From the NCBI RefSeq assembly GCF_000017545.1, contig NC_009718.1, forward strand, positions 1,736,001 through 1,800,000: 64,000 nt of DNA, read 5' to 3'. Positions 36,089 through 43,463 of the stretch are shown piece by piece. Source of the stretch: Fervidobacterium nodosum Rt17-B1 (GTDB taxonomy: Bacteria > Thermotogota > Thermotogae > Thermotogales > Fervidobacteriaceae). Numbering within the stretch: the first letter of the stretch is position 1; the number at the start of each line of letters is the position of its first letter. The translations under genes and the position numbers were made by a program. The notes beneath the pieces are model-generated. The model worked only from the letters and a program-made list of their open reading frames with translations, was not told the origin of the DNA and ran no database searches.

Positions 36089-37333
36089 ATGAAACAGTCA
36101 AAGGATAGTTTTTTAAACCGATTTTTGAGCCATCGTGGTAGAATTTTTGAATATGTAATTTTCGTAACCTTATTTGTAATATTCTTTTCTTTAATAAACG
36201 GAGCACAAGAAAGCTTTGTCCCCACATATGGTGGGGTATTTTATATGTTTGTTATTGCATTTTTTGAAGAGCTTATATTCAGGAAATTTTTGTATGGTTT
36301 TTTAAGAAAAAGGAAAAATTCCATAATCGCCGCTATATTTTCGTCAGTTATCTTTTCAATTGCGCACACACAATATTATTCTTCACCTCTTTTGTTATTT
36401 AACATTTTCATTTTGGGGTTAAAGTATTGTGTAATATTTGACTATACGAATTCCGTTCTTTTTACTTCCTTAATGCACTTTTTGGAAAATGTATTTAGGC
36501 AAAAAATTCCAAAACAATTTTTCCCTATTATATCAGTTTCCTATTCAGATTCTGCAGTTATATCTTTTGTTTCGTTCTTTTTAGTTTTGTACTTTTATTA
36601 TAAGAAAAATTCAACTTTACCTATTCAAAAAGAAGAAAGAAAAAAGCTCAATTTTATGGATTTTTTGCAATGGTGTTATCTTCAATCTCAGCATTTTCTC
36701 ATTATTTTGTCAATTCCGTTTTTGTACGGGTATGATTTAAAAAAAGAAGAGATATTTATTGATCCTAAGTATAACAATATTCAAACGTACGTGAGCGTTC
36801 TTTTTGTTTTAACATCAGTATCGATCTTTATTTTCTACTTCTCTGAAAAATTCAAAAATTTCTTTTCGGTGTTTATGGCATACACTTACACAACATTTTG
36901 GTACATATTTTTAAACCTCTTTCTGAATGTAAAAGAAGGAAAAAACATTATAAACTTTTCTATTTTATACATATTTCTTTATGTTCACCTAAGAAAACAA
37001 AAGATTATACATAAGCTTGAATACATTCTTATTCCAAGCCTAAGCACTGTATTAATAGTAATCGAAATTGTTTTGAAAATGAAACTTAGTGTAATACTTC
37101 TATCAGTAGCAATTTTAGTAGCAATTCTCGTACGTGAAAACGGTTTGTTGTATAATTTTTTAGCTTTTACAATTTCATCACTTATTTCAAGGTTCAGTGG
37201 GGATGAATTTCAAATTTTTTACGCTTACTTTTGGGTAATTTATTCTTCAATACTGGTTTTTATTTTTTCATTGAAGTATTTAAAACTTGCATCAAATTCT
37301 TCAAAAGTTACTGTCTCCCAGGATGCCTGCTAA
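36089..37333 (+). CDS. CPBP-family intramembrane metalloprotease (C-terminus altered by IS481)
   Basis: A 414-aa multi-span membrane protein. It holds the three CPBP/Abi motifs: EE-x3-R (Glu60-Glu61-Arg65 in FFEELIFRKF), FxxxH (FSIAH, His93) and HxxxN (HFLEN, His130-Asn134). A further six or so helices follow, making it longer than usual. ATG 36089 has GGAG 6 bp upstream and follows the previous stop at once. The family processes prenylated or signal peptides and often confers immunity to bacteriocins. The last residues, VSQDAC and the stop, lie in the left end of an IS481 element that begins near 37311, so the native C-terminus is lost. Confidence 0.82.
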   Translation: MKQSKDSFLNRFLSHRGRIFEYVIFVTLFVIFFSLINGAQESFVPTYGGVFYMFVIAFFEELIFRKFLYGFLRKRKNSIIAAIFSSVIFSIAHTQYYSSPLLLFNIFILGLKYCVIFDYTNSVLFTSLMHFLENVFRQKIPKQFFPIISVSYSDSAVISFVSFFLVLYFYYKKNSTLPIQKEERKKLNFMDFLQWCYLQSQHFLIILSIPFLYGYDLKKEEIFIDPKYNNIQTYVSVLFVLTSVSIFIFYFSEKFKNFFSVFMAYTYTTFWYIFLNLFLNVKEGKNIINFSILYIFLYVHLRKQKIIHKLEYILIPSLSTVLIVIEIVLKMKLSVILLSVAILVAILVRENGLLYNFLAFTISSLISRFSGDEFQIFYAYFWVIYSSILVFIFSLKYLKLASNSSKVTVSQDAC

Positions 37334-38260
37334 TTAACTGGTGGTGGTGAAGACATATTTACCAGTTAATTTATTGAAAAGATGATACAAACTCCCCACT
37401 TTTCTGAATACCTCCTCAAGTAATACCACAGGATATTCGTATACATGTCCTGATACCATTATTTTGCTTTCTGTAAATTTTTCATATGGCGTCATCCCTT
37501 TCATCCCTTTTCCGTTGCTTGGTCTGGCTTTGTTCCACGTGTCTTGCCATCTTTGTGCCTTGTCTAAAAATTCAACCTTATTCTTGCATCTTTCAGCATG
37601 GTTCATCAAAAAGTATTCATCATCCGCTCTATGGCTGTTCTCTATTACTCCCATCAAGTGTTTTGCTCTCGGTGGTATTGGACTTAACTGTAAATCTAAC
37701 TTTTCAAATATCTCGTTCCATTCGTTCAATTTCCTTTCGCTTCCTGCGCAAAACTCCATTCCGTTATCCATCCGTATTTTCATTCTCCATCTTACATTGT
37801 GCACTCTTAACCATAACGCTACTATCGAAATGAACATAAATCCAAACGTTGAATTTAATTCATATGAGTATGCTGTAAATCTTGTCCTGGTTGCTACGTC
37901 TATCATATTCCATTCGTATCTTGGCAATCTGTAATTTTTCATGTGCTGATATACTTCTTTGGGTAAGCTTTCTTTGTCTAATGGGAGTTTTTCGGTCTTC
38001 TTGACTTATCTTCCAAACAATCGTATACAGCTCTTCTTACTGTTGCTCTTGCAATACCTAATATCTTTGCTGTCTTTGATACATTCTGGTTGTTAGCTTC
38101 AAAAACTTTACGAACAACTTCTCTTGCTTTTTGAGGGGACAGTTTTCTTAGTTCATGATATGATTATTCATAGGCTGACCTCCCATCCTGGAAGGAATTT
38201 GGTAATACGATAAAAGGGGATGTTACATGTTTTAATTATATCAAACAGGATGGAGGCAGC
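37311..38260 (-). mobile_element. IS481-type insertion sequence, degraded
   Basis: Ends are inferred from a short imperfect inverted repeat: CTGTCTCC from 37311 and its near-complement GGAGGCAG ending about 38259. About 950 bp carry a single frameshifted transposase. The left end lies within the CPBP gene. Limits are approximate. Confidence 0.55.
37334..38171 (-). pseudogene. IS481-type transposase with two frameshifts
   Basis: The integrase core is intact from 37942 down (NYRLPRYEWNMIDVATRTRF, IRMDNGMEFCAG, IPPRAKHLMGVIENSHRADDEYF: the D, D, E triad). The N-terminal HTH part (ELRKLSPQKAREVVRKVFEA, then VSKTAKILGIARATVRRAV) lies in another frame at about 37985-38158, and the start ATG at 38171 is in a third frame. 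At least two indels therefore inactivate it. Confidence 0.8.
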
Positions 38261-38336
38261 CTCTATTCTTTTTAGAGTTCCATTTATGTTATTTTGTTTT
38301 TCTATCTGGTAAGTATGTCCATACCCATTCGTGGAT

Positions 38337-38483
38337 GAAAAGCGCTATGCACTTGAACTGATAGGAAAGAAATATTCAAATAACTTAGAGAAAATAAAAG
38401 GTGAAATCGCAGATTCAATACAGAGAGTGAGCATTATAAAAATAGAAATCGAACACATATCTGGTAAATCAAGAAAAAGATAG
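38337..38483 (+). pseudogene. 3' remnant of a nim-like flavoprotein gene
   Basis: Forty-eight codons matching the end of the 32637 gene with one residue difference (Tyr for Gly). It has no start and no FMN-binding core. It shows that the nim gene originally stood directly before the DUF2828-like gene. Confidence 0.8.
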
Positions 38484-38485
38484 TT

Positions 38486-38525
38486 ATATCGCAAAATGCG
38501 ATATCGCATTTTGCGATATTTTTTT
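38486..38525 (+). terminator. 34-bp perfect palindrome terminator, second copy
   Basis: Same palindrome as at 33109-33142, again followed by a T-run. It precedes the leader of the DUF2828-like gene. Confidence 0.88.
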
Positions 38526-38541
38526 CATTTGTCAGAAATTT

Positions 38542-38589
38542 CCATCCTGGGTGTCTATATATATGAAAAGGAAAAAATCCCAAGGATGG
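38542..38589 (+). promoter_or_regulatory. Hairpin in the leader of the DUF2828/TROVE-like gene
   Basis: CCATCCTGGG (38542-38551) pairs with CCCA-A-GGATGG (38579-38589), a 10-bp stem with one bulged A. The loop is AT-rich and includes TATATATATG. The 3' arm abuts the ribosome site GGGGGTG of the gene at 38601. It may regulate translation or be part of a small structured RNA. Confidence 0.5.
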
Positions 38590-38600
38590 GGGTGCTTGGC

Positions 38601-39995
38601 ATGATGAAAACTAACGAAGGTGGAAATACATACGAATTCTCTCTCAATCACCATCTTGAGTTCTTCTCTAAAGCTGGAAGCCTCTTTGAAGGCAGATACT
38701 CATTTTACGGACAAGAAGAATCCGCACTTTCTCTTTTCCAGAAGATGTGGGCAATCGATAGAATTGAAGATAGAGCACTTGCCATGAAACTACTCTTCTG
38801 GCTTAGAGACTGCCGTGGTGGGGCGGGTAATCGCAGTGGCTTTAGAAAATGTGCCAGATGGCTTGCCAAAAACGACTCAAAATGGCTTGAAGTAAACATG
38901 CATTTAATCCCAGAATACGGTCGTTGGGACGACCTTAAGATACTCTTTGGTACACCACTTGAAGACCAAGCAGCTAAACTTTGGGCTGAAGCCATAACTG
39001 AAAAAAACGTACTTGCAGCTAAATGGGCGAAAAGAGAATACAAACCCGTTCAACGTGCTCTTGGTCTAAACGAAGCAGGCTTAAGAAAATTACTTGCTAA
39101 CATTAGAAAACAACACATAGTTGAGCACAAAATGTGCCAAGACATGTGGAAAGAAATCGAATACGAAAAGGTACCTTCAGTTGCAATGGCAAGATACACA
39201 CGTGCCTTCTTAAGGCATGATAAAGAAGGCTTTGAAACATACAAATCCAAACTTTCTAACGGAGAAGCTAAGATAAATACACAAGCACTCTATCCACACG
39301 ACTGTGTAAGAACAGTCTTCTTTGGCGATAAAGAATTAGCAGACCTTCAATTTGAAAATTTACCAAACTTCATGCCGGAAAATTACAAAGTCATAGTAAT
39401 CTCCGACACCTCGGGAAGCATGTCAGTTCCTGTTAGTGGTTCAATACAGGCAGTCGATATTTCCATAGGACTTGCTCTGTATTGCTCTGCAAAAATCCCA
39501 CAAGATAACCCATTCCACAAGAAATTCATAGCTTTCGAATCAGAAAGTGAGTTTAAGAACTGGAACGGTATGAAATTCAGCGAAGCGGTTACGAACAGAG
39601 AAATTTTCGATGGTGCTTGTGGTGCCACGAGGATAGATAAAGCATTGAAATTGATCCTTGATACGGCAAGATTTTACAACCTAAGACAAGAACAACTACC
39701 AGACGTCTTACTCATCGTCTCAGATATGCAATTCCACATGGGTGTGGAAGGGGAAGGAACAGAAGTTGAAAAAGTCTTAAAACAATTCCAAGAAAATGGA
39801 TACATACCACCGAAAATCGTTTACTGGAACACAGCAGGATACGCAGGAAGCCCTGCAACGGTCAACACACCAAATACGGTTCTAATCTCAGGTTTCAGCC
39901 CATCAGTACTAAAATACGTCTTTGCATCGGATTTCTCACCAATGAGCGTGCTCTACGCTACAGTTGAAAAATACAAAGTTAACATACCAAACTAA
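38601..39995 (+). CDS. DUF2828/TROVE-like protein with von Willebrand factor A domain
   Basis: A 464-aa protein resembling Ro60/TROVE proteins and the DUF2828 family. The N-terminal helical-repeat part has LLFWLRDCRGGAGNRSGFRKCARWLA and LIPEYGRWDDLKIL (residues about 55-125). The C-terminal vWA domain carries the metal-ion site DTSGSMS (near 270), a Thr further on (GATRID) and LLIVSDMQF. Ro proteins bind misfolded RNA and Y RNAs, and DUF2828 proteins are less studied. ATG 38601 (or 38604) follows GGGGGTG; a longer frame to 38496 has no ribosome site. It stands alone between two terminators. Confidence 0.82.
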   Translation: MMKTNEGGNTYEFSLNHHLEFFSKAGSLFEGRYSFYGQEESALSLFQKMWAIDRIEDRALAMKLLFWLRDCRGGAGNRSGFRKCARWLAKNDSKWLEVNMHLIPEYGRWDDLKILFGTPLEDQAAKLWAEAITEKNVLAAKWAKREYKPVQRALGLNEAGLRKLLANIRKQHIVEHKMCQDMWKEIEYEKVPSVAMARYTRAFLRHDKEGFETYKSKLSNGEAKINTQALYPHDCVRTVFFGDKELADLQFENLPNFMPENYKVIVISDTSGSMSVPVSGSIQAVDISIGLALYCSAKIPQDNPFHKKFIAFESESEFKNWNGMKFSEAVTNREIFDGACGATRIDKALKLILDTARFYNLRQEQLPDVLLIVSDMQFHMGVEGEGTEVEKVLKQFQENGYIPPKIVYWNTAGYAGSPATVNTPNTVLISGFSPSVLKYVFASDFSPMSVLYATVEKYKVNIPN

Positions 39996-40011
39996 CCATC
40001 CACTCTCTAAA

Positions 40012-40046
40012 AAAGCTACTTTCTAACACAATTAGAAAGTAGCTTT
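40012..40046. terminator. Hairpin terminator after the DUF2828-like gene
   Basis: A 15-bp perfect stem, AAAGCTACTTTCTAA (40012-40026) with TTAGAAAGTAGCTTT (40032-40046). The better T-run (TTTTTTAGAG) is on the minus-strand side; on the plus side it is followed by CTTACG. Confidence 0.7.
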
Positions 40047-40104
40047 CTTACGCCCAAAGATAACCTCTACAATCACGTCAATTATCAACTTTCCCACCAT
40101 AACA

Positions 40105-40128
40105 AATGTCCTGTTTAATTTGGGAAAT
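40105..40128 (+). repeat. Dispersed 24-bp motif, copy 1
   Basis: Fits the consensus AATGTCCnnnnTAATTTGG followed by GGAA. It lies 37 bp before the first RNase H-like gene and marks the left edge of the Cas1 module. Confidence 0.65.
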
Positions 40129-40164
40129 TCCATCCTGAAATTCAAAGCAAGGAGGTGTATTATT

Positions 40165-40614
40165 TTGGACAGACCAATAGAGATCTACGTTGATGGTGCG
40201 TTTAAAGGAGGACTGATCGCATACGGATATGTAATTCACAACAGCGATTGCTCAAAAGCTATCGACGTACAAGTTAAAAGACCAACTACGCACTTTCAAA
40301 ACGTAGAAGCCGAAATCACAGCTGTACTTGAAGCACTTAGACACATTTACAGAAACTACTGGACTACAAATACCGGAAAAATAATACTATACTACGACCT
40401 CAACCTGATAAAGGACATTATATACAACAGAAAACTGCAGCTTAAAAACCCATATTATGAAAACTACGCCACGGAATTTAGAACACTTGAAGAACACCTT
40501 AAGTGCGAAGTGATCTTTAAGAAAGTAACAAACAACCCAATACACAATTATATTGACGAAGAAATTAGGAAAAAACTAAACTCCTCACTCAAAAACAAAC
40601 TACAATCACTATGA
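40165..40614 (+). CDS. RNase H-like protein 1
   Basis: A 149-aa protein with the RNase HI fold: IEIYVDGAFKGGLIAYGYVI (first strands, Asp10), NVEAEITAVLEALRHI (Glu48/Glu50 on helix A), LYYDLNLIKDII (Asp78) and a C-terminal HNYIDEEIRKKL that supplies a fourth acidic residue. The classical RNase HI acidic site is therefore present. The TTG start is chosen because AAGGAGGTG lies 9 bp before it; the upstream ATG frame has no ribosome site. It is a paralogue of the 41791 gene, sharing TTxxQNVEAE and YYD/CYD-L motifs at the same positions. In this module it accompanies a Cas1, suggesting processing of RNA-DNA hybrids during integration. Confidence 0.75.
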   Translation: MDRPIEIYVDGAFKGGLIAYGYVIHNSDCSKAIDVQVKRPTTHFQNVEAEITAVLEALRHIYRNYWTTNTGKIILYYDLNLIKDIIYNRKLQLKNPYYENYATEFRTLEEHLKCEVIFKKVTNNPIHNYIDEEIRKKLNSSLKNKLQSL

Positions 40615-40653
40615 CTCCAACTCTGAAAATAATCAAAAAAGGAGGTAGAAAAT

Positions 40654-41178
40654 ATGTTTGGTTTCATTCCTTTAACAGAACCTGAAGTAAAAGAAATGCT
40701 TGAGATTATGACCCAAAACGACGCATCACACAAAAAATTCATGTTCACTCTAATTAACAACAACGACATTATCGCATTTGGCTTATCAATTCTAATCTCG
40801 TTTGTTATCGATCCAGTAATAATAGCTACTATTTACGGTGGTAGCATACTCAAATTTCTTTTAGCAACGTACTTTTCCTACATGATAGCTAATTACATCA
40901 TTAACGGTGGTATATATTACACATATATAGCAATAAAATTTGCAAGTACGAGAAAACTAAAATTGAAAGTAACCCTAAACAGCATACTGAACTCCGCGTT
41001 TCACGTTGGTCTTTTAACAATAGCTTTATTTCTCTTCGTATTTGTATTACGCATCAACACATTACAATTTGCGGCAGTTGTAAACGACAAATACAACGTA
41101 CCATTTGAAGATTTCAAAGCTATATTTAAACATGTACCATTCGTAGTTCTGCACTTTGCGTTCTTATTTGGAATATAG
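40654..41178 (+). CDS. Membrane protein of the Cas1 module, unknown function
   Basis: A 174-aa protein with a soluble N-terminal 35 residues and about four transmembrane helices (AFGLSILISFVIDPVIIATI, FLLATYFSYMIANYIINGG, VGLLTIALFLFVFVL and VPFVVLHFAFLFG). No motif is recognised. AAGGAGG precedes the ATG. The next gene follows within 19 bp, so they are co-transcribed. Confidence 0.7.
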   Translation: MFGFIPLTEPEVKEMLEIMTQNDASHKKFMFTLINNNDIIAFGLSILISFVIDPVIIATIYGGSILKFLLATYFSYMIANYIINGGIYYTYIAIKFASTRKLKLKVTLNSILNSAFHVGLLTIALFLFVFVLRINTLQFAAVVNDKYNVPFEDFKAIFKHVPFVVLHFAFLFGI

Positions 41179-41197
41179 AAAAGAAAGGAGGAAGAAC

Positions 41198-41545
41198 ATG
41201 GAAAGAATGGAAAGAATACTGTTTGGTAAATTCATAGGTGACGTAGGCATGATGACAATACTTGTCAAAGCTGAAGAATTAGACAATCTACCAAACTGGA
41301 TTTGGATAGATTGCGAAGAAGACTCTCAGAAACCAGACTACGTTTTATTTGAAATCTTAGACTCAGTCCCCGAAGTTGGTGAAATAGATGGAAACATATA
41401 CTACATTTACGGTGAATTCAACGAAGAAAAGTACCAACATGCTGAACCGATTACTACTTTCCAAGATTACAGTATAGACTTAGACTTTTTTCAAACAATA
41501 CAAGACGAATGCGAGTGGGAAATTGTACATTATTTAGATTACTAA
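41198..41545 (+). CDS. Small acidic protein of the Cas1 module, unknown function
   Basis: A 115-aa acidic, soluble protein (DNLPNWIWIDCEEDSQKPDY, then EVGEIDGNIYYIYGEFNEEKY). The ATG at 41198 follows AAAGGAGGAAG; the longer frame from 41156 would overlap the membrane protein. Acidity and size recall small anti-restriction or DNA-mimic proteins, but there is no sequence evidence for that. Unknown. Confidence 0.65.
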   Translation: MERMERILFGKFIGDVGMMTILVKAEELDNLPNWIWIDCEEDSQKPDYVLFEILDSVPEVGEIDGNIYYIYGEFNEEKYQHAEPITTFQDYSIDLDFFQTIQDECEWEIVHYLDY

Positions 41546-41618
41546 ATTAAGAGCGCTATCGCTTCTGAAATTGAACCTCCACACAAACCCACACTATTAC
41601 CCCCACACCCCGAATAAA

Positions 41619-41642
41619 TAATGTCCCAACTAATTTGGAACC
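41619..41642 (+). repeat. Dispersed 24-bp motif, copy 2
   Basis: Matches AATGTCCnnnnTAATTTGG followed by AACC. It sits in the 245-bp gene-free stretch 41546-41790, which otherwise holds a C-rich run and no recognisable gene. Confidence 0.65.
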
Positions 41643-41734
41643 CCCTAACAAATTACACTTTCACTACTCTCACTACATACTAAAATACTAAACTTTGGGT
41701 ACAGGATCAAACCGGTACCCATGCTTTTTCAAAT

Positions 41735-41758
41735 TAATGTCCATCTTAATTTGGAAAA
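41735..41758 (+). repeat. Dispersed 24-bp motif, copy 3
   Basis: Same consensus, 116 bp after copy 2 in the same orientation, 33 bp before the second RNase H-like gene. Confidence 0.65.
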
Positions 41759-41790
41759 CAAAAATAACCTAAAAATTGGAGGTGTAAAGT

Positions 41791-42234
41791 ATGAACGGAG
41801 TAATAAGAGTCTATACTGACGGCTCTTACAAGAACGGCATGATCTCCTACGGATTCATGCTTTACGGCTTTGGTTTTGACGGAACAATAAAAGTTTCAAC
41901 GTCAAGACCTGGTACTACACTTCAAAACGTTGAAGCTGAACTCAAAGCCGTCCTTGAAGCACTCAAATACCTTAAAAGAAATTACGGTGAACTAAACAAC
42001 TACACCATCATACTCTGTTATGACCTTGAACTAATTAAAAGCATACTTACCAACCCAAGAGCACAAGCAAGAAACGGATACTTACGAAACTACGTTGAAC
42101 AATTCAGAATACTCCAACAATCCTTAGGTTGCAAGATACTCTTTGAAAAAGTAAAAGGACACTACCACGAAATACACAACAGACTCGATAGAGCTGTAAG
42201 AAGAAAACTAAACGAAGTACTTGCGTCAGCTTAG
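41791..42234 (+). CDS. RNase H-like protein 2
   Basis: A 147-aa paralogue of the 40165 product with the RNase HI active-site pattern: VYTDGSYKNGMISYGF (Asp10), LQNVEAELKAVLEAL (Glu50), ILCYDLELIK (Asp78), and a more canonical end VKGHYHEIHNRLDRAVRR (fourth Asp plus the VKGH loop). ATG follows GGAGGTG. A terminator comes 17 bp after the stop, yet cas1 begins only 68 bp downstream. Two diverged copies in one module suggest separate tasks or a heterodimer. Confidence 0.8.
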   Translation: MNGVIRVYTDGSYKNGMISYGFMLYGFGFDGTIKVSTSRPGTTLQNVEAELKAVLEALKYLKRNYGELNNYTIILCYDLELIKSILTNPRAQARNGYLRNYVEQFRILQQSLGCKILFEKVKGHYHEIHNRLDRAVRRKLNEVLASA

Positions 42235-42251
42235 TAAATTACTCTCCCTTC

Positions 42252-42269
42252 CCCCGACGCAAGTCGGGG
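42252..42269 (+). terminator. Intrinsic terminator before cas1
   Basis: CCCCGAC (42252-42258) and GTCGGGG (42263-42269) with a GCAA tetraloop, then TTTTTC. It would uncouple cas1 expression from the RNase H-like genes. Confidence 0.85.
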
Positions 42270-42302
42270 TTTTTCTAACAACCTAACAAGAAGGTGGAAA
42301 AA

Positions 42303-43307
42303 ATGACAATATATGTCTTAGAACAAGGAACAGTACTCGCTAAAAAAGATGGCAGAATGATTATAACCAAAGCCAAACAAGTATTAGACGAAATACCACT
42401 CAAAAAAATAGAAAGAATCAACCTACTTGGAAACATCACGCTAACATCTCAAATGATTAACTACTGCCTCGATAACAAAATCGAAGTAATCTTCATGACA
42501 CAACACGGAAGATACAGGGGAAAACTCTATACAGACGAATACAGAAACGTACTCCTAAGACTTAAACAATACGAAAGAGCAACCGACAAACAGTTCCAAC
42601 TCGAAATATCCAAATCGATAGTCCAAGGCAAACTACAAAACTACTACAACTTCCTAACCCAGAAAAGCAAAAACCTCCCAAAAGGATTATTAAGTGAAGA
42701 AAGAGCTGGAATAAGAACAGTAATAGAAAAAGTCAACAAAGCGAAAACAGTCGATGAAGTCAGAGGTTATGAAGGAATAGGCTCAAAAATATACTTCTCT
42801 GGTTTCAAAAAATGCATACGAACAGAAGAACTCACATTCAATGGAAGAACAGCACATCCGCCGAAAGATGAAATAAACGCAATGCTTTCACTTGGATATT
42901 ACTTTCTGTATGTAGAAATGTTATTAGCAATAAATGCAGTTGGACTTGATCCATACTTTGGGAATCTACACACAATAGATGTTTCAAAACAATCACTATT
43001 ATTTGACTTAGTTGAAGAATTCAGATGTGTGATAATCGACAACTTTGTTTTGAACCTAATCAACCTAAAAACAATAAAAAAGGAAGACTTTGAAAAACGT
43101 GAAAACGATATCTACTACTTCACAAAAGACGGTATGAAAAAATACATAACTGAATACGAACAAATGATGAAACAAAAACTCAAATACCACTTAGATTCAG
43201 AAGAAAATTACATACGTACAATATTCGAAAAACAAGCACGACATTATGCAAGAGTCGTATTAGGCGACGAAGAAAAATACCAGCCATACTACTTAGAAAA
43301 AATTTAA
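42303..43307 (+). CDS. cas1: Cas1 endonuclease/integrase without adjacent Cas2 or CRISPR
   Basis: A 334-aa Cas1 of normal length. The N-terminal beta domain (MTIYVLEQGTVLAKKDGRMII) is followed by the all-helical catalytic domain with metal ligands Glu157 (RGYEGIGSKIYF), His223 (FGNLHTIDVSK) and Asp235 (LLFDLVEEFR). The GLDPYFGNLH and DLVEEFR blocks are complete, so the active site looks functional. In CRISPR systems Cas1 with Cas2 integrates spacers; solo Cas1 can be a transposase (casposase) or an orphan. ATG 42303 follows GGTGG. The space after the stop (to 43463) has no cas2 and no repeat array, only a copy of the 24-bp motif and the IS110-type element. Confidence 0.93.
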   Translation: MTIYVLEQGTVLAKKDGRMIITKAKQVLDEIPLKKIERINLLGNITLTSQMINYCLDNKIEVIFMTQHGRYRGKLYTDEYRNVLLRLKQYERATDKQFQLEISKSIVQGKLQNYYNFLTQKSKNLPKGLLSEERAGIRTVIEKVNKAKTVDEVRGYEGIGSKIYFSGFKKCIRTEELTFNGRTAHPPKDEINAMLSLGYYFLYVEMLLAINAVGLDPYFGNLHTIDVSKQSLLFDLVEEFRCVIIDNFVLNLINLKTIKKEDFEKRENDIYYFTKDGMKKYITEYEQMMKQKLKYHLDSEENYIRTIFEKQARHYARVVLGDEEKYQPYYLEKI

Positions 43308-43328
43308 TGTCATATATAACTTGGGAAC
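43305..43328 (+). repeat. Dispersed 24-bp motif, copy 4
   Basis: A weaker match (AATGTCA, N4, TAACTTGGGAA) that begins on the stop codon of cas1. With copy 1 it brackets the 3.2-kb module in direct orientation. Confidence 0.5.
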
Positions 43329-43463
43329 AACCTCAAAAAAGATTTCCGGTAATAAGTCAAGAGGAGAAAAAATAGAAAAATAAAAAACCTAGTCAACACT
43401 TTGACTTTCAATAACTTAATATTTCACTTTCATTCTTCACATACTTGATTTCGTTCTTTTTAC

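Larger units (their letters stand above)
38337..38583 (+). repeat. Direct repeat unit B (nim 3' end, terminator and spacer)
   Basis: Second copy of 32961-33206, here followed without interruption by the DUF2828-like gene. The sequence GEIADSIQRVSIIKIEIE is still encoded to TAG 38481-38483, so this is the 3' remnant of a second nim-like gene (EKRYALELIG here, EKRGALELIG in unit A). Confidence 0.9.

Noticed and set aside
41706-41722. Second copy of the ATCAAACCGGT operator half near the Cas1 module
   Set aside because: Only one half matches the palindrome at 35627 (the sequence continues into GGTACC), so it is not a convincing site.
42252-42302. Possibility that the RNase H-like gene and cas1 form one uninterrupted operon
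   Set aside because: A GC-rich hairpin with a T-run lies between them, so at least partial transcriptional separation is expected; the grouping rests on proximity and the shared motif.
40103-43330. CRISPR array beside cas1
   Set aside because: The only repeats are four motif copies 90 to 1,600 bp apart with internal variation. There is no regular 60-70 bp repeat-spacer periodicity.
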